Shown in pieces: positions 54,301-64,000 of a DNA stretch of 64,000 bases (position 1 is its first letter; every line of letters begins with the position of its first letter). The stretch is from Symsagittifera roscoffensis (Eukaryota; Xenacoelomorpha; Acoela; Convolutidae). A program made the position numbers and the translations under genes. A model generated the notes under the pieces. The model did no database searches and was not told the DNA's origin. It saw nothing but the letters and a program-made list of their open reading frames with translations. The stretch lies in assembly GCF_963678635.1 (NCBI RefSeq), contig NC_087063.1, positions 77,457,617 to 77,521,616 of the forward strand. Reading direction: 5' to 3'.

Positions 54301-57300
54301 GATCTCACAGTAAATGGTATTAACACAACGACTGTTGTTAAAACGAAACAAGTTCAGATGAAGGTATCTTCTAACTTCGATGGATTCGAATACATATTCG
54401 AATTAACCGCATTTGTCAAGGATGAACTTAAAGTCGGTACCGATACCGTCAACATCCCTGCATTACAGAGCAAGTATCCGTACCTTGCTCCAATCAAACC
54501 AATTGTGTACAGCTACGCCGATGTAGACTTAATAATTGGTCAAGACTCCTTCCATGCTATTCGGCCTGAGGAGTATTTCAAGAGTGAGGCCGATCCAAAC
54601 ACATCGCCCGTCGCGGTTCGCCTTCCAATAGGCTGGGTCTTGAGCGGCCCAATGCCGACATCTACTGATTTCCTTTCTACTTGTTTCAAGTGCAATACGG
54701 ATGATACCGAACTAGCTTGTCAAATCAAACGCTGGTATGAAATAGAGTCATACGGAGCCTACAAACAGGTCGATTCCCGTTCAGCCGAAGACAAAAGGGC
54801 GGCTAAAATACTTGGTTCCTCCACCGTCCACGATGGATCAAGATACGTTGTAGGTATGCTTTGGGCAGACGAATCTATCATGTTACCAGATAATTACTAT
54901 TCCTCTTTGGTTCAGTTAAAATCGTTGGAAAAACGTTTAGCGAAAGATCCTCACTTAAGGGATCAATACTCAAAAACTATCGAAGATGATTTGAGTAAAG
55001 GATACGTGATTCAAGTTCCTCCCCATAATTTTTCGAACCGCAGCATACGCGAGTGGTATCTTCCTCACCATCCCGTGGTGAACCCAAACAAACCTGGTAA
55101 AGTGAGGCGTGTCCTTAACGGAGCGTCTAAATTCCACGGTACGTCATTGAACAAATCGTTGCTAGTAGGACCCGACCTACTGCAGAACCTTGTGTTCGTT
55201 CTCCTCCGTTTTCGTCAACATCATTTTGCCGTATCGGCTGACATTGAAGGGATGTTCTTACAAGTCGGCGTCCTTCCAGAGGACCAACCATCTCTTCGTT
55301 TTCTGTGGCGGGAGGACCCCACAGCCGATGTGGTTGTACACCAGTACACCAGACATATCTTTGGAGCGAGAGATTCGCCAACGTGTGCAAATTATGCATT
55401 GCAACGGACTGCAATGGATAATCAGGCGATGTTCCCTGACGCAGCGTCCGCAGTTCTAGAGAAATTTTATATGGACGACTACCTTGACTCTTTTGAGGAC
55501 CCTGATGTTGCATTTAAAATGAGTCAAGAGTTGATTACTCTGTTAGCTCTAGGTGGTTTTAGATTAACTAAGTTCATAAGTAACGTAACTAAAATTAATA
55601 AAGAGTTAAACCCGCCCCAAAGCGCGCCGCAACAGGAAAGTAAAAATATTGTAACTTGTGGGGATAATTCTTCTCATGTTCTTGGTCTGAAGTGGGACCA
55701 TATTGACGACACTTTGGTCGTAAGCCGTGGTGTCAACCGTGAACTTAAAAATTCGATAACACAGCGAACAGTGTTAAGTTTTGTTTCTTCCGTTTTCGAC
55801 CCCATAGGTCTCGTAGCGCCCTATACCGTAAGAGCGCGATTATTGTTGAAAGAAATCTGGCGCATTCATGGTCAACAATGGGATGATCAGCTACCCATTG
55901 ATATCAAGACAAAATTTCTTGCCTGGCACTCTGGTTTGCCATCTCTAGGAAAAATGAGTATAAAGCGCAGCTACTTCTCTGCACCAGTCGATTGGGTTGA
56001 GTTACACATGTTCGGTGACAGCTCGGAAGAGGTTTTTTGTGCTGTAGCTTTTCTTCGCGCCCGTGTGAAAACTTCACTCGAAACACAAGTTGCCTTCGTC
56101 TTTGGAAAAGCAAGAGTGGCGCCCATGAAAGCGCTTTCCATACCGAAGCTTGAACTGCAGGCCGCGTTACTCGCTACCCGCTTGAAGGAAGATGTCCTCA
56201 AAGCTCTAACCCTTCCTGTGTCAAACACGTTCATGTGGACTGACAGCACCACTGTGCTCCAGTGGTTAAACTCAGGTAGTAAGCAACCCACGTTCGTGGC
56301 AAACCGGATTGGAGAGATTCTAGAAAGTACGACCGTAGACCAGTGGTTTCATGTCTTAAGTGGAGACAACCCTGCTGATACGGGAACCAGAGGAATCTCA
56401 GCGGAGTCCTTAAAAACAAGCAGCTGGGTGAACGGGCCAAGTCTGCTGCAAAGTGGCGAGTGGCCTTTCAAGCCGAGCATAGAAATACTTAAGAAAATCC
56501 GCCTGGCTGGTCCCGCTTGTGACCTTAATGAAGGCTTACAGCAGGCCTCTAATTTTTCAAACGTTGCACTAAATCAAAAACAACCCATTTTATTTGATTG
56601 GGAAAAGTTCAGCTCGTTTCGTAAACTCCAGCGAGTGGTTGCCTTCATGCTCAGACTTAGTCCGAAACACCGGCACTACCGCACTAAAGTCAAGGAAATA
56701 ATCGATCCGGTTGAATTAGAAACCGCCAAACAACGACTTTTGTTGATTTCCCAAAAGGAATCTTTTGAAGCGGAATATTTACTCCTGTCCTGCAACAAAA
56801 CCGTCAAAAAGTCTAGTCGTATTGCACAGTATGCACCGTTTATGGGTCCTGCATTCCTCATTCGTTCAACTGGGCGAATTCGCCGCCTAGTTGAAACTGA
56901 ATATGACGTAAAACAACCCATAATCCTTGATGGAAGGCATTCTTTGGTGAAATTGTTCGTAAGTGATATTCATTATCGCTATCAGCACCAGTTCTTAGAC
57001 TACCTGCGAGCTGTAATTCACTTAGAGTTCGCAATCTTGAACCTTCGCTCTTTATTGAAGTCCATTGAAGTCCACTGCCTTATATGTAGGAAGCGCAAAG
57101 CCAAAACTGTCACACCTATGATGGCAGAGCTTCCAGTTGAAAGGCTTGGTTACCGCCAGCCTCCCTTCACAAACTGTGGTGTTGATTACTTTGGACCCTT
57201 TTACGTCTCAATCAGGAGGAGTTCTGAAAAACGATGGTGCTTCCTTTTTACATGTATGACCACCAGAGCTGTACATATTGAGATTGTCTCATCCATGGAC

Positions 57301-58077
57301 ACGAGTTCGTGTGTAATGGGAATGGAAAGATTCATTGCCCGTCGCGGCACTCCATCAGTCATTTGGTCTGATAACGGCACCAATTTTGTGGGAACCGAGA
57401 AAGAACTCTTAAATTGTATTCAGTCATGGAACGATCAAGCACCCCCAGAGCTGGCGAAAAAAGGTATTAAGTGGAAATTTAACCCCCCGGCAGCCCCGCA
57501 TCACGGTGGTTCTTGGGAACGCCTCGTTCGGTGTTGTAAAAGGGTATTCTACGCAATAATAGGAAGTAGAAAGCTCACTCCCGAAGTCCTTGAAACAACT
57601 TTCTGTCTTGTAGAACAATCACTGAACGCTCGACCTATAACATCAGTAAGTGCAAGTCCGGATGGTTTCGAGGTGTTAACTCCTAATCATTTTTTGTTAG
57701 GCCGAAATGGTACTAGCTTTCCTTCTCTCTCTTTCCAGGAGCACTTCGACCATCGAAAGCAATATATCCGAGCGCAAAGCTACGCCAACGCAATTTGGAG
57801 TCGTTGGCTGCGAGATTATGTGCCAGCACTAAATAAACGCAGTAAGTGGCACTCCGATAGTGACGTTATTTTAAAAACAGGGGATTTAGTGTGGATTGTT
57901 GACGAACGCAGCCCAAGGGGACACTACCCTCTTGCTCGTATAAAAACCCTTAATTACGGAAAAGACAACATAGCCCGATCCGCCGTAGTTACCACCCGCT
58001 CCGGGGAGCTAACTCGACCGGCCGTAAAACTCGCACCCGTTTTTGCTCCTTTGGTCGCGGAAGATGTTCGCGCTTAA
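51361..58077 (+). CDS. BEL/Pao Gag-Pol polyprotein
   Basis: 2,238 codons, uninterrupted. Order: N-terminal coiled coil and a charged helix to about 245; Asn/Pro/Gln-rich linker; gag core (DUF1759 type) about 575-760 from LPEWKLAQYDG; zinc knuckles from C788 (CILCKGKH, CFSCLQGNH, CTKPGC); aspartic protease (DUF1758 type) with D957 in CDSASS rather than the usual DSG; reverse transcriptase with YMDD at 1370-1373; peptidase A17-type region (FDPIGLVAP near 1481); RNase H with D1553, E1598, D1628, D1673; integrase zinc site H1871, H1876, C1906, C1909; and the DDE triad D1942, D2004, E2053. A C-terminal DUF5641-like domain (GDLVWIVDE) ends it. The last four codons and the stop lie inside the 3' LTR. 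All catalytic residues of RT, RNase H and integrase are present. Confidence 0.96.
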   Translation: MTEQIELKYRRLMNGRTSLENELSVVHSRITESLEGPIRKTKINALIESCKSILEKALAKNDELVILANKTDNHSKLLTELAAWWDRIVKVNDEVTGKARAHMESNQASEVCVSETIRSKVSSKSAKSGSSKQSSMKSLTPSERRKELLLAKMKREELEKQHEATLRLKQQEAIIEEQQHLIEMERKQQEIKFEIDRKEQEHRLRIEKSRLEMERLSEENRIKVAEAKMVETEYLEESEIDQHLELASSVDRRSDRVNDWVDHALENQKGPKVIPSSSKFENCINIESGSHQHRNVSTAETSPRRSLPNRTFDCDQQCYPYQPTVSFSDGDGIKHAVSTNPEHETQSLLISNNATLCENNTSSFFNPAGTAATNTPVCCYFSVPHPLSSIQHIPVNNFNNDSRVVGNMPAISNQYSGYTPHAIVSQPPANLICRNQNLLSHNVYSNPASVNNPFSGQPAVISQPNLPLMSQWTPAVTQCITGVTSDGNTNPSVGVFSSVTPISQQQFPHASSGGTVYYGFPNHDASAENTYIYQQQPFAADPSNTLPSLQPVPQPQAVTLKDLVQALSVSKKDPLPEWKLAQYDGNPLQWHEWFGQFCSTVDAASLSDDVKLTYLKTLVTGKAKSAIAEFAYSGRMYKDALKTLERKFGQPQNVITAHLDKLSSFPQLRMHNSENIISFSMTISSLVAVFRSLDYEEDLKSVSLLNQALSKIPPNMRESWSLFVVKRNWSRPNLIDFNNWLKDKAEAHEQMKNMPGKPKVEEPSKTKAVTRVFASTSTVLKKFEYPSCILCKGKHALWKCSVFKEKTPTQRAKFSAENKLCFSCLQGNHAFRQCPRAKKCTKPGCTSTHSVLLHGAERVFPSRNPDKNDSHTRPNAGQPRSNAEPDKASTNADRKSFSKNIPNASSNHADINPVPLDVSCAISNDQSSIITSKGLLPIIKLQVSTDFQSADCLTLCDSASSHSWISAKLVKCLNLSGRDLDLTVNGINTTTVVKTKQVQMKVSSNFDGFEYIFELTAFVKDELKVGTDTVNIPALQSKYPYLAPIKPIVYSYADVDLIIGQDSFHAIRPEEYFKSEADPNTSPVAVRLPIGWVLSGPMPTSTDFLSTCFKCNTDDTELACQIKRWYEIESYGAYKQVDSRSAEDKRAAKILGSSTVHDGSRYVVGMLWADESIMLPDNYYSSLVQLKSLEKRLAKDPHLRDQYSKTIEDDLSKGYVIQVPPHNFSNRSIREWYLPHHPVVNPNKPGKVRRVLNGASKFHGTSLNKSLLVGPDLLQNLVFVLLRFRQHHFAVSADIEGMFLQVGVLPEDQPSLRFLWREDPTADVVVHQYTRHIFGARDSPTCANYALQRTAMDNQAMFPDAASAVLEKFYMDDYLDSFEDPDVAFKMSQELITLLALGGFRLTKFISNVTKINKELNPPQSAPQQESKNIVTCGDNSSHVLGLKWDHIDDTLVVSRGVNRELKNSITQRTVLSFVSSVFDPIGLVAPYTVRARLLLKEIWRIHGQQWDDQLPIDIKTKFLAWHSGLPSLGKMSIKRSYFSAPVDWVELHMFGDSSEEVFCAVAFLRARVKTSLETQVAFVFGKARVAPMKALSIPKLELQAALLATRLKEDVLKALTLPVSNTFMWTDSTTVLQWLNSGSKQPTFVANRIGEILESTTVDQWFHVLSGDNPADTGTRGISAESLKTSSWVNGPSLLQSGEWPFKPSIEILKKIRLAGPACDLNEGLQQASNFSNVALNQKQPILFDWEKFSSFRKLQRVVAFMLRLSPKHRHYRTKVKEIIDPVELETAKQRLLLISQKESFEAEYLLLSCNKTVKKSSRIAQYAPFMGPAFLIRSTGRIRRLVETEYDVKQPIILDGRHSLVKLFVSDIHYRYQHQFLDYLRAVIHLEFAILNLRSLLKSIEVHCLICRKRKAKTVTPMMAELPVERLGYRQPPFTNCGVDYFGPFYVSIRRSSEKRWCFLFTCMTTRAVHIEIVSSMDTSSCVMGMERFIARRGTPSVIWSDNGTNFVGTEKELLNCIQSWNDQAPPELAKKGIKWKFNPPAAPHHGGSWERLVRCCKRVFYAIIGSRKLTPEVLETTFCLVEQSLNARPITSVSASPDGFEVLTPNHFLLGRNGTSFPSLSFQEHFDHRKQYIRAQSYANAIWSRWLRDYVPALNKRSKWHSDSDVILKTGDLVWIVDERSPRGHYPLARIKTLNYGKDNIARSAVVTTRSGELTRPAVKLAPVFAPLVAEDVRA

Positions 58078-58373
58078 ATTAATGACGTCATTATAGCGCG
58101 AAAGTGAAAAAGCTAAAATTAGATTTGCTTAGACAAAAGGCCTTGAAAACTACTGGTTTGTCCGATTAAGGTCAGTTTGCCATCAAAATGTTTATAGATG
58201 TTGGAGGTTGTTGAGAAAAACCGTTCGATAACATGTTAACCGAAAATGTTAAACTGATGTTTGCCTTATTTTATATTATCTTTATATTGTCATATTATCT
58301 GTTTAAATTGCCGATAATTTACAGAGGTTGAACCAGGTTTTTTAGATCTTACAGGATACGAGAGTGCGGCACA
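58065..58373 (+). repeat. 3' LTR of BEL/Pao element
   Basis: 309 bp, same sequence as the 5' LTR as far as I can read. It overlaps the last codons of Gag-Pol. A short purine run GCGGAAGA precedes it as the likely plus-strand primer. TGACGTCA is at 58083-58090. Confidence 0.96.
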
Positions 58374-58378
58374 GTTCA

Positions 58379-58898
58379 AGCGGCGTGAATAACTATGAGT
58401 GAAAGGAAAGTTAAGTTCATTCAGCTTGGAAACGCAATACTATTTAATACAAGTTTAAGTGCAGCATTAAACGCGTGAAGCATATACTTCTCAGCATTTA
58501 ATCGATTGCGCTTATTAGAGCTGTGGCTTTTTGGGAGAAAGAATCAACTCTGGAACAAGTCTACGTGCGGTAAGAAAGAGGGGAAGCGCCGAAAGAGGGG
58601 AGCGCCAATCGAAACTGGAGTGGGAAAGTTGCGACGAGACAACATGAACCGACTGGCATCCAGAGACAAACAAATAGCACGTGACATGAAAGAAGAGGAC
58701 TACAATTGCCGAACGGAACCCAAACGGCGACCGAGCCTAGACGATTGCATACATTCAAGACGACAGTGTAGATTTGCCTATTCCAAGATAGGATCAATTG
58801 AACAATCTCTCCCCCCCCCCCTCCAAATCTCGCTTGGGGGGGGGGATAAAACTCCATAGGTACTTAGAGTCTTGTGTCTTGTTTATAACCACTTGAAA
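58379..58898. other. Flank right of the BEL/Pao element
   Basis: A 117-codon frame at 58506-58859 is basic and ends in a C-run/G-run hairpin (CTCCCCCCCCCCTCC and GGGGGGGGGG near 58809-58848). I recognise no domain and do not call a gene. Confidence 0.35.
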
Positions 58899-58905
58899 AT
58901 AGTTT

Positions 58906-59105
58906 GGCTCTTTTTCCTTTTCCCCTCACCTCATTGAGCATCAGTTTTATGGTGTAATGAGTGGTTTATGAGTTTAATTACGAAGACCAAGTATGTTTGT
59001 CACGGCCTGATTAGTCCGCATGTCAATTTTCATGTTAATCGGTTGTTGGGAACAATATATTTACTTGTACAAAAATTGCAGGTGGGGCGAAAAGGAAAAA
59101 GAGCC
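58906..59105. mobile_element. MITE D, copy 3 (hAT-like)
   Basis: Ends GGCTCTTTTTCCTTTTCCCC and the inverse of GGGGCGAAAAGGAAAAAGAGCC, flanked by ATAGTTT at 58899-58905 and 59106-59112. An independent insertion of the family nested in R2 at 16455. Confidence 0.75.
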
Positions 59106-59201
59106 ATAGTTTGAATGATATGAAATCATAAACAGATTCCCCAACGAATATGGAATGCCAAATTTTCGATATCAAAGCTCAAAAATTACAATCAGTGAAA
59201 A

Positions 59202-59710
59202 CCCGTACCCAACGGAAGCTGTTTTTCTAGATAGAAATTATATGTAGATTATCTAGCCTATTTTTCTCGTATTTTCCGTGCAGAAGTGATCTATTTCTTT
59301 TCTGGTTTAGAATCAAACAGTTTCTGGAAAGAAATAACCAGAAATCAGTTCACTGCTCAACCGCAACGAGATAAACATGATTCGAGTATAGACAATAGCA
59401 GTAGAGAATATAATGCAAAGTTACACTTGTTATAACATTGTTATTCTCCTAAAACTATGGAACTGTATCCAGGGCTGTAGCCTAGTGGATAGAGCCAACA
59501 TCCAAAAATTAGATGGTCGGGGGTTCGAGACTTTTTTCTAGCTAGAAATAGCCTAGGTTTAGATAAATTCTGATCAGAATTAGGATTAGAAATAAAGTAT
59601 TCAAAGAAATTCCATGCTTTAATTAAACATTTCAAAAAAAAATTCTGACCAGAAATTAGATTAGATACAAAATATTTCAGGTCAGAAATAAAGAATTTTC
59701 TCGGTACGGG
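59202..59710. mobile_element. Repeat R2, copy 3, inverted
   Basis: CCCGTACC at the left and GGTACGGG at the right. The body is the reverse complement of 16371-17099 with moderate divergence and without the nested MITE D. Flanks are AAAA/AAAG, not TA. Confidence 0.65.
59472..59532 (+). ncRNA. tRNA-derived SINE-like segment, copy 3
   Basis: GGCTGTAGCCTAGTGGATAG (A-box region) and GGGGTTCGAGAC (B box) separated by about 30 nt, then a T run. Better preserved B box than the copies at 16768 and 23681. Confidence 0.6.
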
Positions 59711-60700
59711 AAAGAATCAATAAATTGAGGCATTAAAGCGACATTTTTCTGTCCTCCATGGAGGAAAAATGTATAGCTTACAAAATTAAGACTCTGCCGA
59801 GAGCAGTGTTTGATATTCAGATAGAAGGCTAGAGCATCAACCCTGGTAAGTCGCATACCTCGATGAGGCAATGGTCACCCAAACAAAACTTTGCAAAAAA
59901 ATATATTTTTTAAATAAAATTCGATTTTATTCTTTTTCAAAATTTTTCTCGATACTCATATAAAATAAACTTCAGACGGTCAATTGATTGCGTGCTACGA
60001 ACACATCAACTAACTACTTGCTTTTTCTGATGTCTTTTTGTAGCGGCTTACCGGTTTGCTTGGGGGGAGATAGCTCAATTGGTCATTACGGGGGGAGATG
60101 GCTCAATTGATCTCCAAGATCATATGGAGCTTATCTGCCTTTTAAACCGATTGAAGTAAGGTCGAATATGAGATGAGACATATCGCTTATTTGATTCCGC
60201 AACCGATCAAAATTAGAACTACTAAATAAATGTGATTGTATTAAACCTGAAGTCTGAGATTTAAGATCCCTTGTAAATAACTTTAGAGAATAGTCTGAAA
60301 AAATAGTTGAGCCGTTGGAAAAGTGTTAAGTGTTAAGTGTAAATTGTCAATCAAATTTTGAAGATAGCTGTCTATCACATTAAAACTTGAAAAATAAACA
60401 CTTTCCGGGGGCAAACGCATAGCGGGATGCGTGTAGGATGCGTACCTAAGATTGTTTTCTTCTTCCACGAACGCTACTTGGTTGTCTTTGCCTGTAGAGC
60501 TGTTCTGCCCAACAAATTCTCTATAGATCTTGTTAAAAAAGGTTATCATTAAAGGAAATTATCTTGCAGTATCTTTTAAGATTCTTTCAAGATCTTGCAA
60601 GATAACCTCCCTTGATCGACTACGGTAATGATTGTCTTAACTTTTTAGATCACAAAAAAATAAGCTTATTTTGAGCTGATTCTGTTATCAAGTAGCGTTG
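59711..60700. other. Intergenic DNA, no supported gene
   Basis: Contains an imperfect hairpin around CCTCCATGGAGG near 59753-59764 and two close copies of GGGGAGATAGCTCAATTG-type sequence at 60064-60112. No gene is seen. Confidence 0.45.
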
Positions 60701-60709
60701 TCGACTTAA

Positions 60710-60985
60710 TTTTTGACAATCTCGACCTATATTTTGACAGTGCTTAACCTATGTTTCGACTGTGCTCGACCTATGTTTTGACTTTCTCGGCCAAAATCGG
60801 GTATGTTTCGACTGTGCTCGACTTCTGTTTCGACCGTGCCCGACCTATGTTTTGACTTTCTCGACCAAAATCGGGAAAGTTTCTTCTTTGTGCTCAACTT
60901 AAAACTGCTTTTCGACCGCAGAATTTCAGTCGCAAAACTACACATGCTCGACTATCAAAGTCAAAACATAAATCGAGCACCTCGA
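60710..60985 (+). repeat. Minisatellite of CTCGACCTATGTTTTGAC motifs
   Basis: Irregular units of TTTCGACTGTGCTCGACC and TTTTGACTTTCTCGACCAA, related to the tract at 48060-48595. Confidence 0.75.
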
Positions 60986-60989
60986 CCCG

Positions 60990-61690
60990 GGCTTTTTTTG
61001 GTTGATTTTCTAACGTTGATTTCTTAAAACAAATTATGTAGTGAAAAAAAGAAACCTTGTTGCGCTGAAAAACTGAAAAAATGTTTCACCTGCAACCATT
61101 TTTTATATATCATAGGTTATTTGGCGAAAAGAAAAGCGGACATAATATGCGCTAAGTAGTTCTATAGGAACAATGGCAAAAAAAATCATGTAAAATCATG
61201 CGTCAAAATTTTTAGAAAACGAACTAACTGCAAAGTTCTTGAAGCACTGTACATTTTTAGCTACCCATAATACAAAAATTTTAATTTTTGTCTTTCAAAA
61301 TGTTTTGAAAATCGATAACTCATCTAATCTGTGCTATTTTTTTGTTCAGACATTTACGACTTTTCTGGGCTCGAGTAAAAATAAATCATATCAACTGCGA
61401 TCATTTGTTGCATACTTATGAGAGTCAGAAATTTTGCATTCCTCAATTTGAGCGAGCTTCGACAAAACTTATGGTGCTCTACTACAGAACATAAGTACGG
61501 TAAGCAATCATTTTATCGCTGATTGCGAAAACTTAATCGACTCCTCGTTCAATTTTTAATCAATGTGTTCGATGGTTTTCTGAAATAGTTTTTCTAATCA
61601 TCAATTTAAAAAAAAACGAAAAATGATGGAATGTTACGTTTTTTCTACCTGTATCTGATATCATTTTCTGGTGCAACGGGTGTTTTATTT
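60990..61690. other. AT-rich intergenic DNA
   Basis: I see nothing supported here. Confidence 0.5.
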
Positions 61691-61694
61691 CATT

Positions 61695-61885
61695 TTTTAA
61701 AAACACGTTGCCTTCCCATTTTTTCCTTCGGAAAACTAAGTTTTGAAGCAACACCATTTTGGCGTTTAGTATTATCCGGCAACATTGACTCCATAATATC
61801 AAATCCAATGTTGTAAATAAAGTGGTCGATACCTAGACTTGAGATTTTGGCTTTATCGTGATCCTCTGAATCCAGGAAACCAACT
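61695..61885 (-). CDS. Possible exon of an unrecognised gene
   Basis: On the minus strand GCACGTTTTCAG, a good acceptor, is followed by an open frame reading VGFLDSEDHDKAKISSLGID and continuing through FIYNIGFDIMESM with a composition more protein-like than its surroundings. No family is recognised and the donor is uncertain. Open stretches further up on the same strand (62216-62434, with CAG|GTATCA as a possible donor) might belong to the same gene. Confidence 0.25.
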
Positions 61886-61899
61886 CTGAAAACGTGCAA

Positions 61900-64000
61900 T
61901 TTTTTCTACAGATTTGATTAGAAAAACTTTCTACACTTACATTGGGAACAAAAAACCCCTTACAAGACTCGCATTTTTCATTTTACAAATAATTGTTTTG
62001 TCGCAAAAATTCCAAAAAAAATCAAGAGATGCGAGTTTTTACAAAAATTAAAAACGTTAACGAAGATATTAACATTTTTGCGACTCCTGAAAGATACAGG
62101 AGCATTGATGGGATATCTATCAAGCATCACTTGATTCAGCAAAGTCGATGGTCTTATACGAGTGATATAAAGTAGTCGCATAAAGATAAAAACTGGTTCG
62201 TGCCGATAAGTCCCCTCATAATTTTCGATGACAACCAATGATACCAAAAACTTTTGATACCTGTTTTGAATTAGTTTTTAAGGAAACTTTTAGACATCTT
62301 TTTTTACTCGCAAACCCCGTACTTTTCCACTGTTTGAGATAATGCTCAAATAATACGCAACATGAACAATCAATATTTTGTTTAGGTTTGATGAAAGAGC
62401 ATGATGTGACTGTGGGTTGATTATGATCTGACATTGATTTAAAAAAATCGGCTGTTTTTGATTATTCTAATTGATAAAAATAATCAATTTTCGCAGCTCA
62501 AAGCTAGAGATAAGAAGTTGCTTTTGCAATAGCACCAACCTAATAGATGATTTTGGCAATGATTAACAACGAAGCATTGTTGGGTACTAGCCGGCCGGAT
62601 TCTTTCCATGGGCAGAAATTTGTGTCAAAGGAGACCATTTTATACTGAATCGATCAACCTTTTTGTTGTTACTTCTATCACAACAACAGACAAAAGGAAA
62701 ACTTTGCATCTAGCGGAAAACTCTCGATTTATCAAGTTATGAATAGTAGTCGAGTAGTTAAACTTGTTTTCGAAATCTTGTATTTGTTATGGCTTTTGAG
62801 CTCATGTCTTCTCAAGAGCTTTCCCACGACTCTCTAGATCCCAAAATGTTACCTTGACGGTTTTTAAATGCGGAAATAAATAATGGTGATACATTCAAAA
62901 ACATTCGTCAATACACTCTGATGTGTTTTTTTTTACCTTGTATTGTTCTTGTTCTTTTGAAAAAAATATTATTGATAGATTTCAAGATTAATAATCATAG
63001 TACGATTTGCCAAACATATAATCTTCTAATTGCTTTGAAATGATGATTTACACAACCTATAATTTCATTAAAGAGAGTTAAAATTGTATGTGCTCCACGA
63101 GATGATTCAAATAAGGTTTATCAATTTAAAAAGAATTGGCCGCGTGGTTTACGAGAAGGAACAAATCCTGTGCTACTCAACGCTACCCTTTTTAGGAGCC
63201 CCTCCCTCTGCTGCAAAGATTTTTGTAAGCAAAAACAAAATTTGCAATTTGGAAATCTGATTCTTGTCTTTTATTTACACACTGTTTTTCAAAAACAAGA
63301 TAGGTTAATCATTCCCGTGCAGCCACAGGAATTCAAAATTTTTCAGTTATTCAAAAAAAGGTGGTTTTAGCATTCGAATTTTAAGCAAAACCCTTGTCAA
63401 TTTCTGACAAAACGGTAGCCTAGTTAATTTCAATTTAAAAGAATCTAGTCTGACTAGCAGCAGACTTGAAGCAAACTTCTGAAAACTGGAACACCACTTT
63501 TGTCAAGCACCTTGATAGGGTTTCATTTCAAAGACATTCTTTTTCATATTTTCGAGCGGCTGATAACTGATACTTGAAGAAACCTATTATTAAAAGTTTG
63601 AATAGAAAAAAGGCTATAAAACTATTTTGGAATCATTTCGCTTGATAAACTGATTGACTTTTTTGTGAATATGAGCAGAACGTGGAAAAAGTTCTAATTG
63701 ACACTTCAATTGCTTTTGAAGTGAAGGCAGGGAAATTGAAAGTATGATTCAGGACGGGCAGTTAAGGTTTTTCCTCAGAGTTGGTTCACAAACCGCTTCA
63801 AGTCACAAATCGCTTCACGTACTTTGTAGGTTAAATTACATAGCGTTACTTAATATCATTCTTTTCAATTTTGCAGTACTTTCCGAAGATAACAAGGTTG
63901 TTTGTAGTCGAAATTTAAAATACTTTCCTGTGTTTTATAATCTAGTTGCTAGTTCTATGAAAACCGGTCCCTACAGTTCATTTTTGCAAAAATTTTGAAG
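61900..64000. other. AT-rich DNA to the window end
   Basis: No recognisable gene, transposon end or tandem array. Short open frames near 63170 and 63744 lack features. Confidence 0.45.

Larger units (their letters stand above)
48604..58373 (+). mobile_element. Intact BEL/Pao LTR retrotransposon
   Basis: 9,770 bp, with 309-bp LTRs that I found indistinguishable, a perfect 5-bp target duplication GTTCA (48599-48603, 58374-58378), a primer-binding site, a 2,238-codon uninterrupted Gag-Pol and no visible defect. It is therefore the youngest and most likely active element here. Unusual additions are a 48-bp tandem array in the leader and a separate 199-codon ORF before Gag-Pol. There is no env-like ORF after pol. 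Confidence 0.95.

Noticed and set aside
58506-58859. 117-codon basic frame right of the BEL/Pao element
   Set aside because: No domain recognised, it runs into C and G homopolymers, and it has no supporting signals.
58374-58900. An env-like gene after BEL/Pao pol
   Set aside because: Pol ends inside the 3' LTR, leaving no room within the element, and no signal peptide plus membrane anchor frame is present.
60061-60115. Two close AGATAGCTCAATTGG-type sequences resembling tRNA A boxes
   Set aside because: No B box or paired stems follow; probably a short local duplication.

Overview
The window looks like nuclear DNA of an invertebrate animal, most probably a nematode. It is strongly AT-rich and gene-poor, and it is crowded with Ty3/Gypsy and BEL/Pao LTR retrotransposons and short inverted-repeat transposons. 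It has pyrimidine-AG splice acceptors and a split glycosyltransferase family 92 (DUF23) gene, a family expanded in nematodes. The nematode assignment is inference; no rRNA, complete tRNA or other lineage marker was found. All calls were made by reading the sequence; no search was run.

Layout. 1-3041: AT-rich DNA with one tRNA-like sequence and an old repeat pair. 3042-10014: Gypsy element E1 (307-bp LTRs, 5-bp target duplication, gag-pol broken in three places). 10796-11335: first copy of dispersed repeat A. 13256-14194 (-): an unrecognised, cysteine-rich, intronless 312-codon gene. 14915-30141: nested inverted-repeat transposons, then a 6,901-bp segment present twice in tandem (16328-23228 and 23241-30141) with a 12-bp filler at the junction. 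Each copy holds a TA-flanked element carrying two internal satellites, a tRNA-like repeat, a 46-bp palindrome and an antisense BEL/Pao integrase fossil. 30627-39009: repeat A copies, one of them split by Gypsy element E2 (31654-38961, sister of E1, also broken).

40211-47589 (-): a probable two-exon GT92 gene. Exon 1 (47123-47589) gives a type II membrane anchor and a duplicated stem. Exon 2 (40211-41384) gives the catalytic domain. The ~5.7-kb intron is full of repeats. 47827-48041: a hAT-type MITE with a perfect 8-bp target duplication. 48604-58373: an apparently intact BEL/Pao element with LTRs I could not tell apart, a 2,238-codon Gag-Pol, a 48-bp tandem array in its leader, and an extra 199-codon ORF (ORF0) before Gag-Pol. 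58374-64000: more MITE and tRNA-like repeats, a minisatellite and mostly featureless AT-rich DNA, with one possible exon near 61.8 kb.

The most unusual points are the BEL/Pao leader (ORF0 plus array), and the two Gypsy elements whose Gag start codon is formed by the LTR/primer-binding-site junction. Others are the paired SUMO-type motifs in both Gypsy elements, the tandem duplication with filler DNA, and the orphan cysteine-rich gene.
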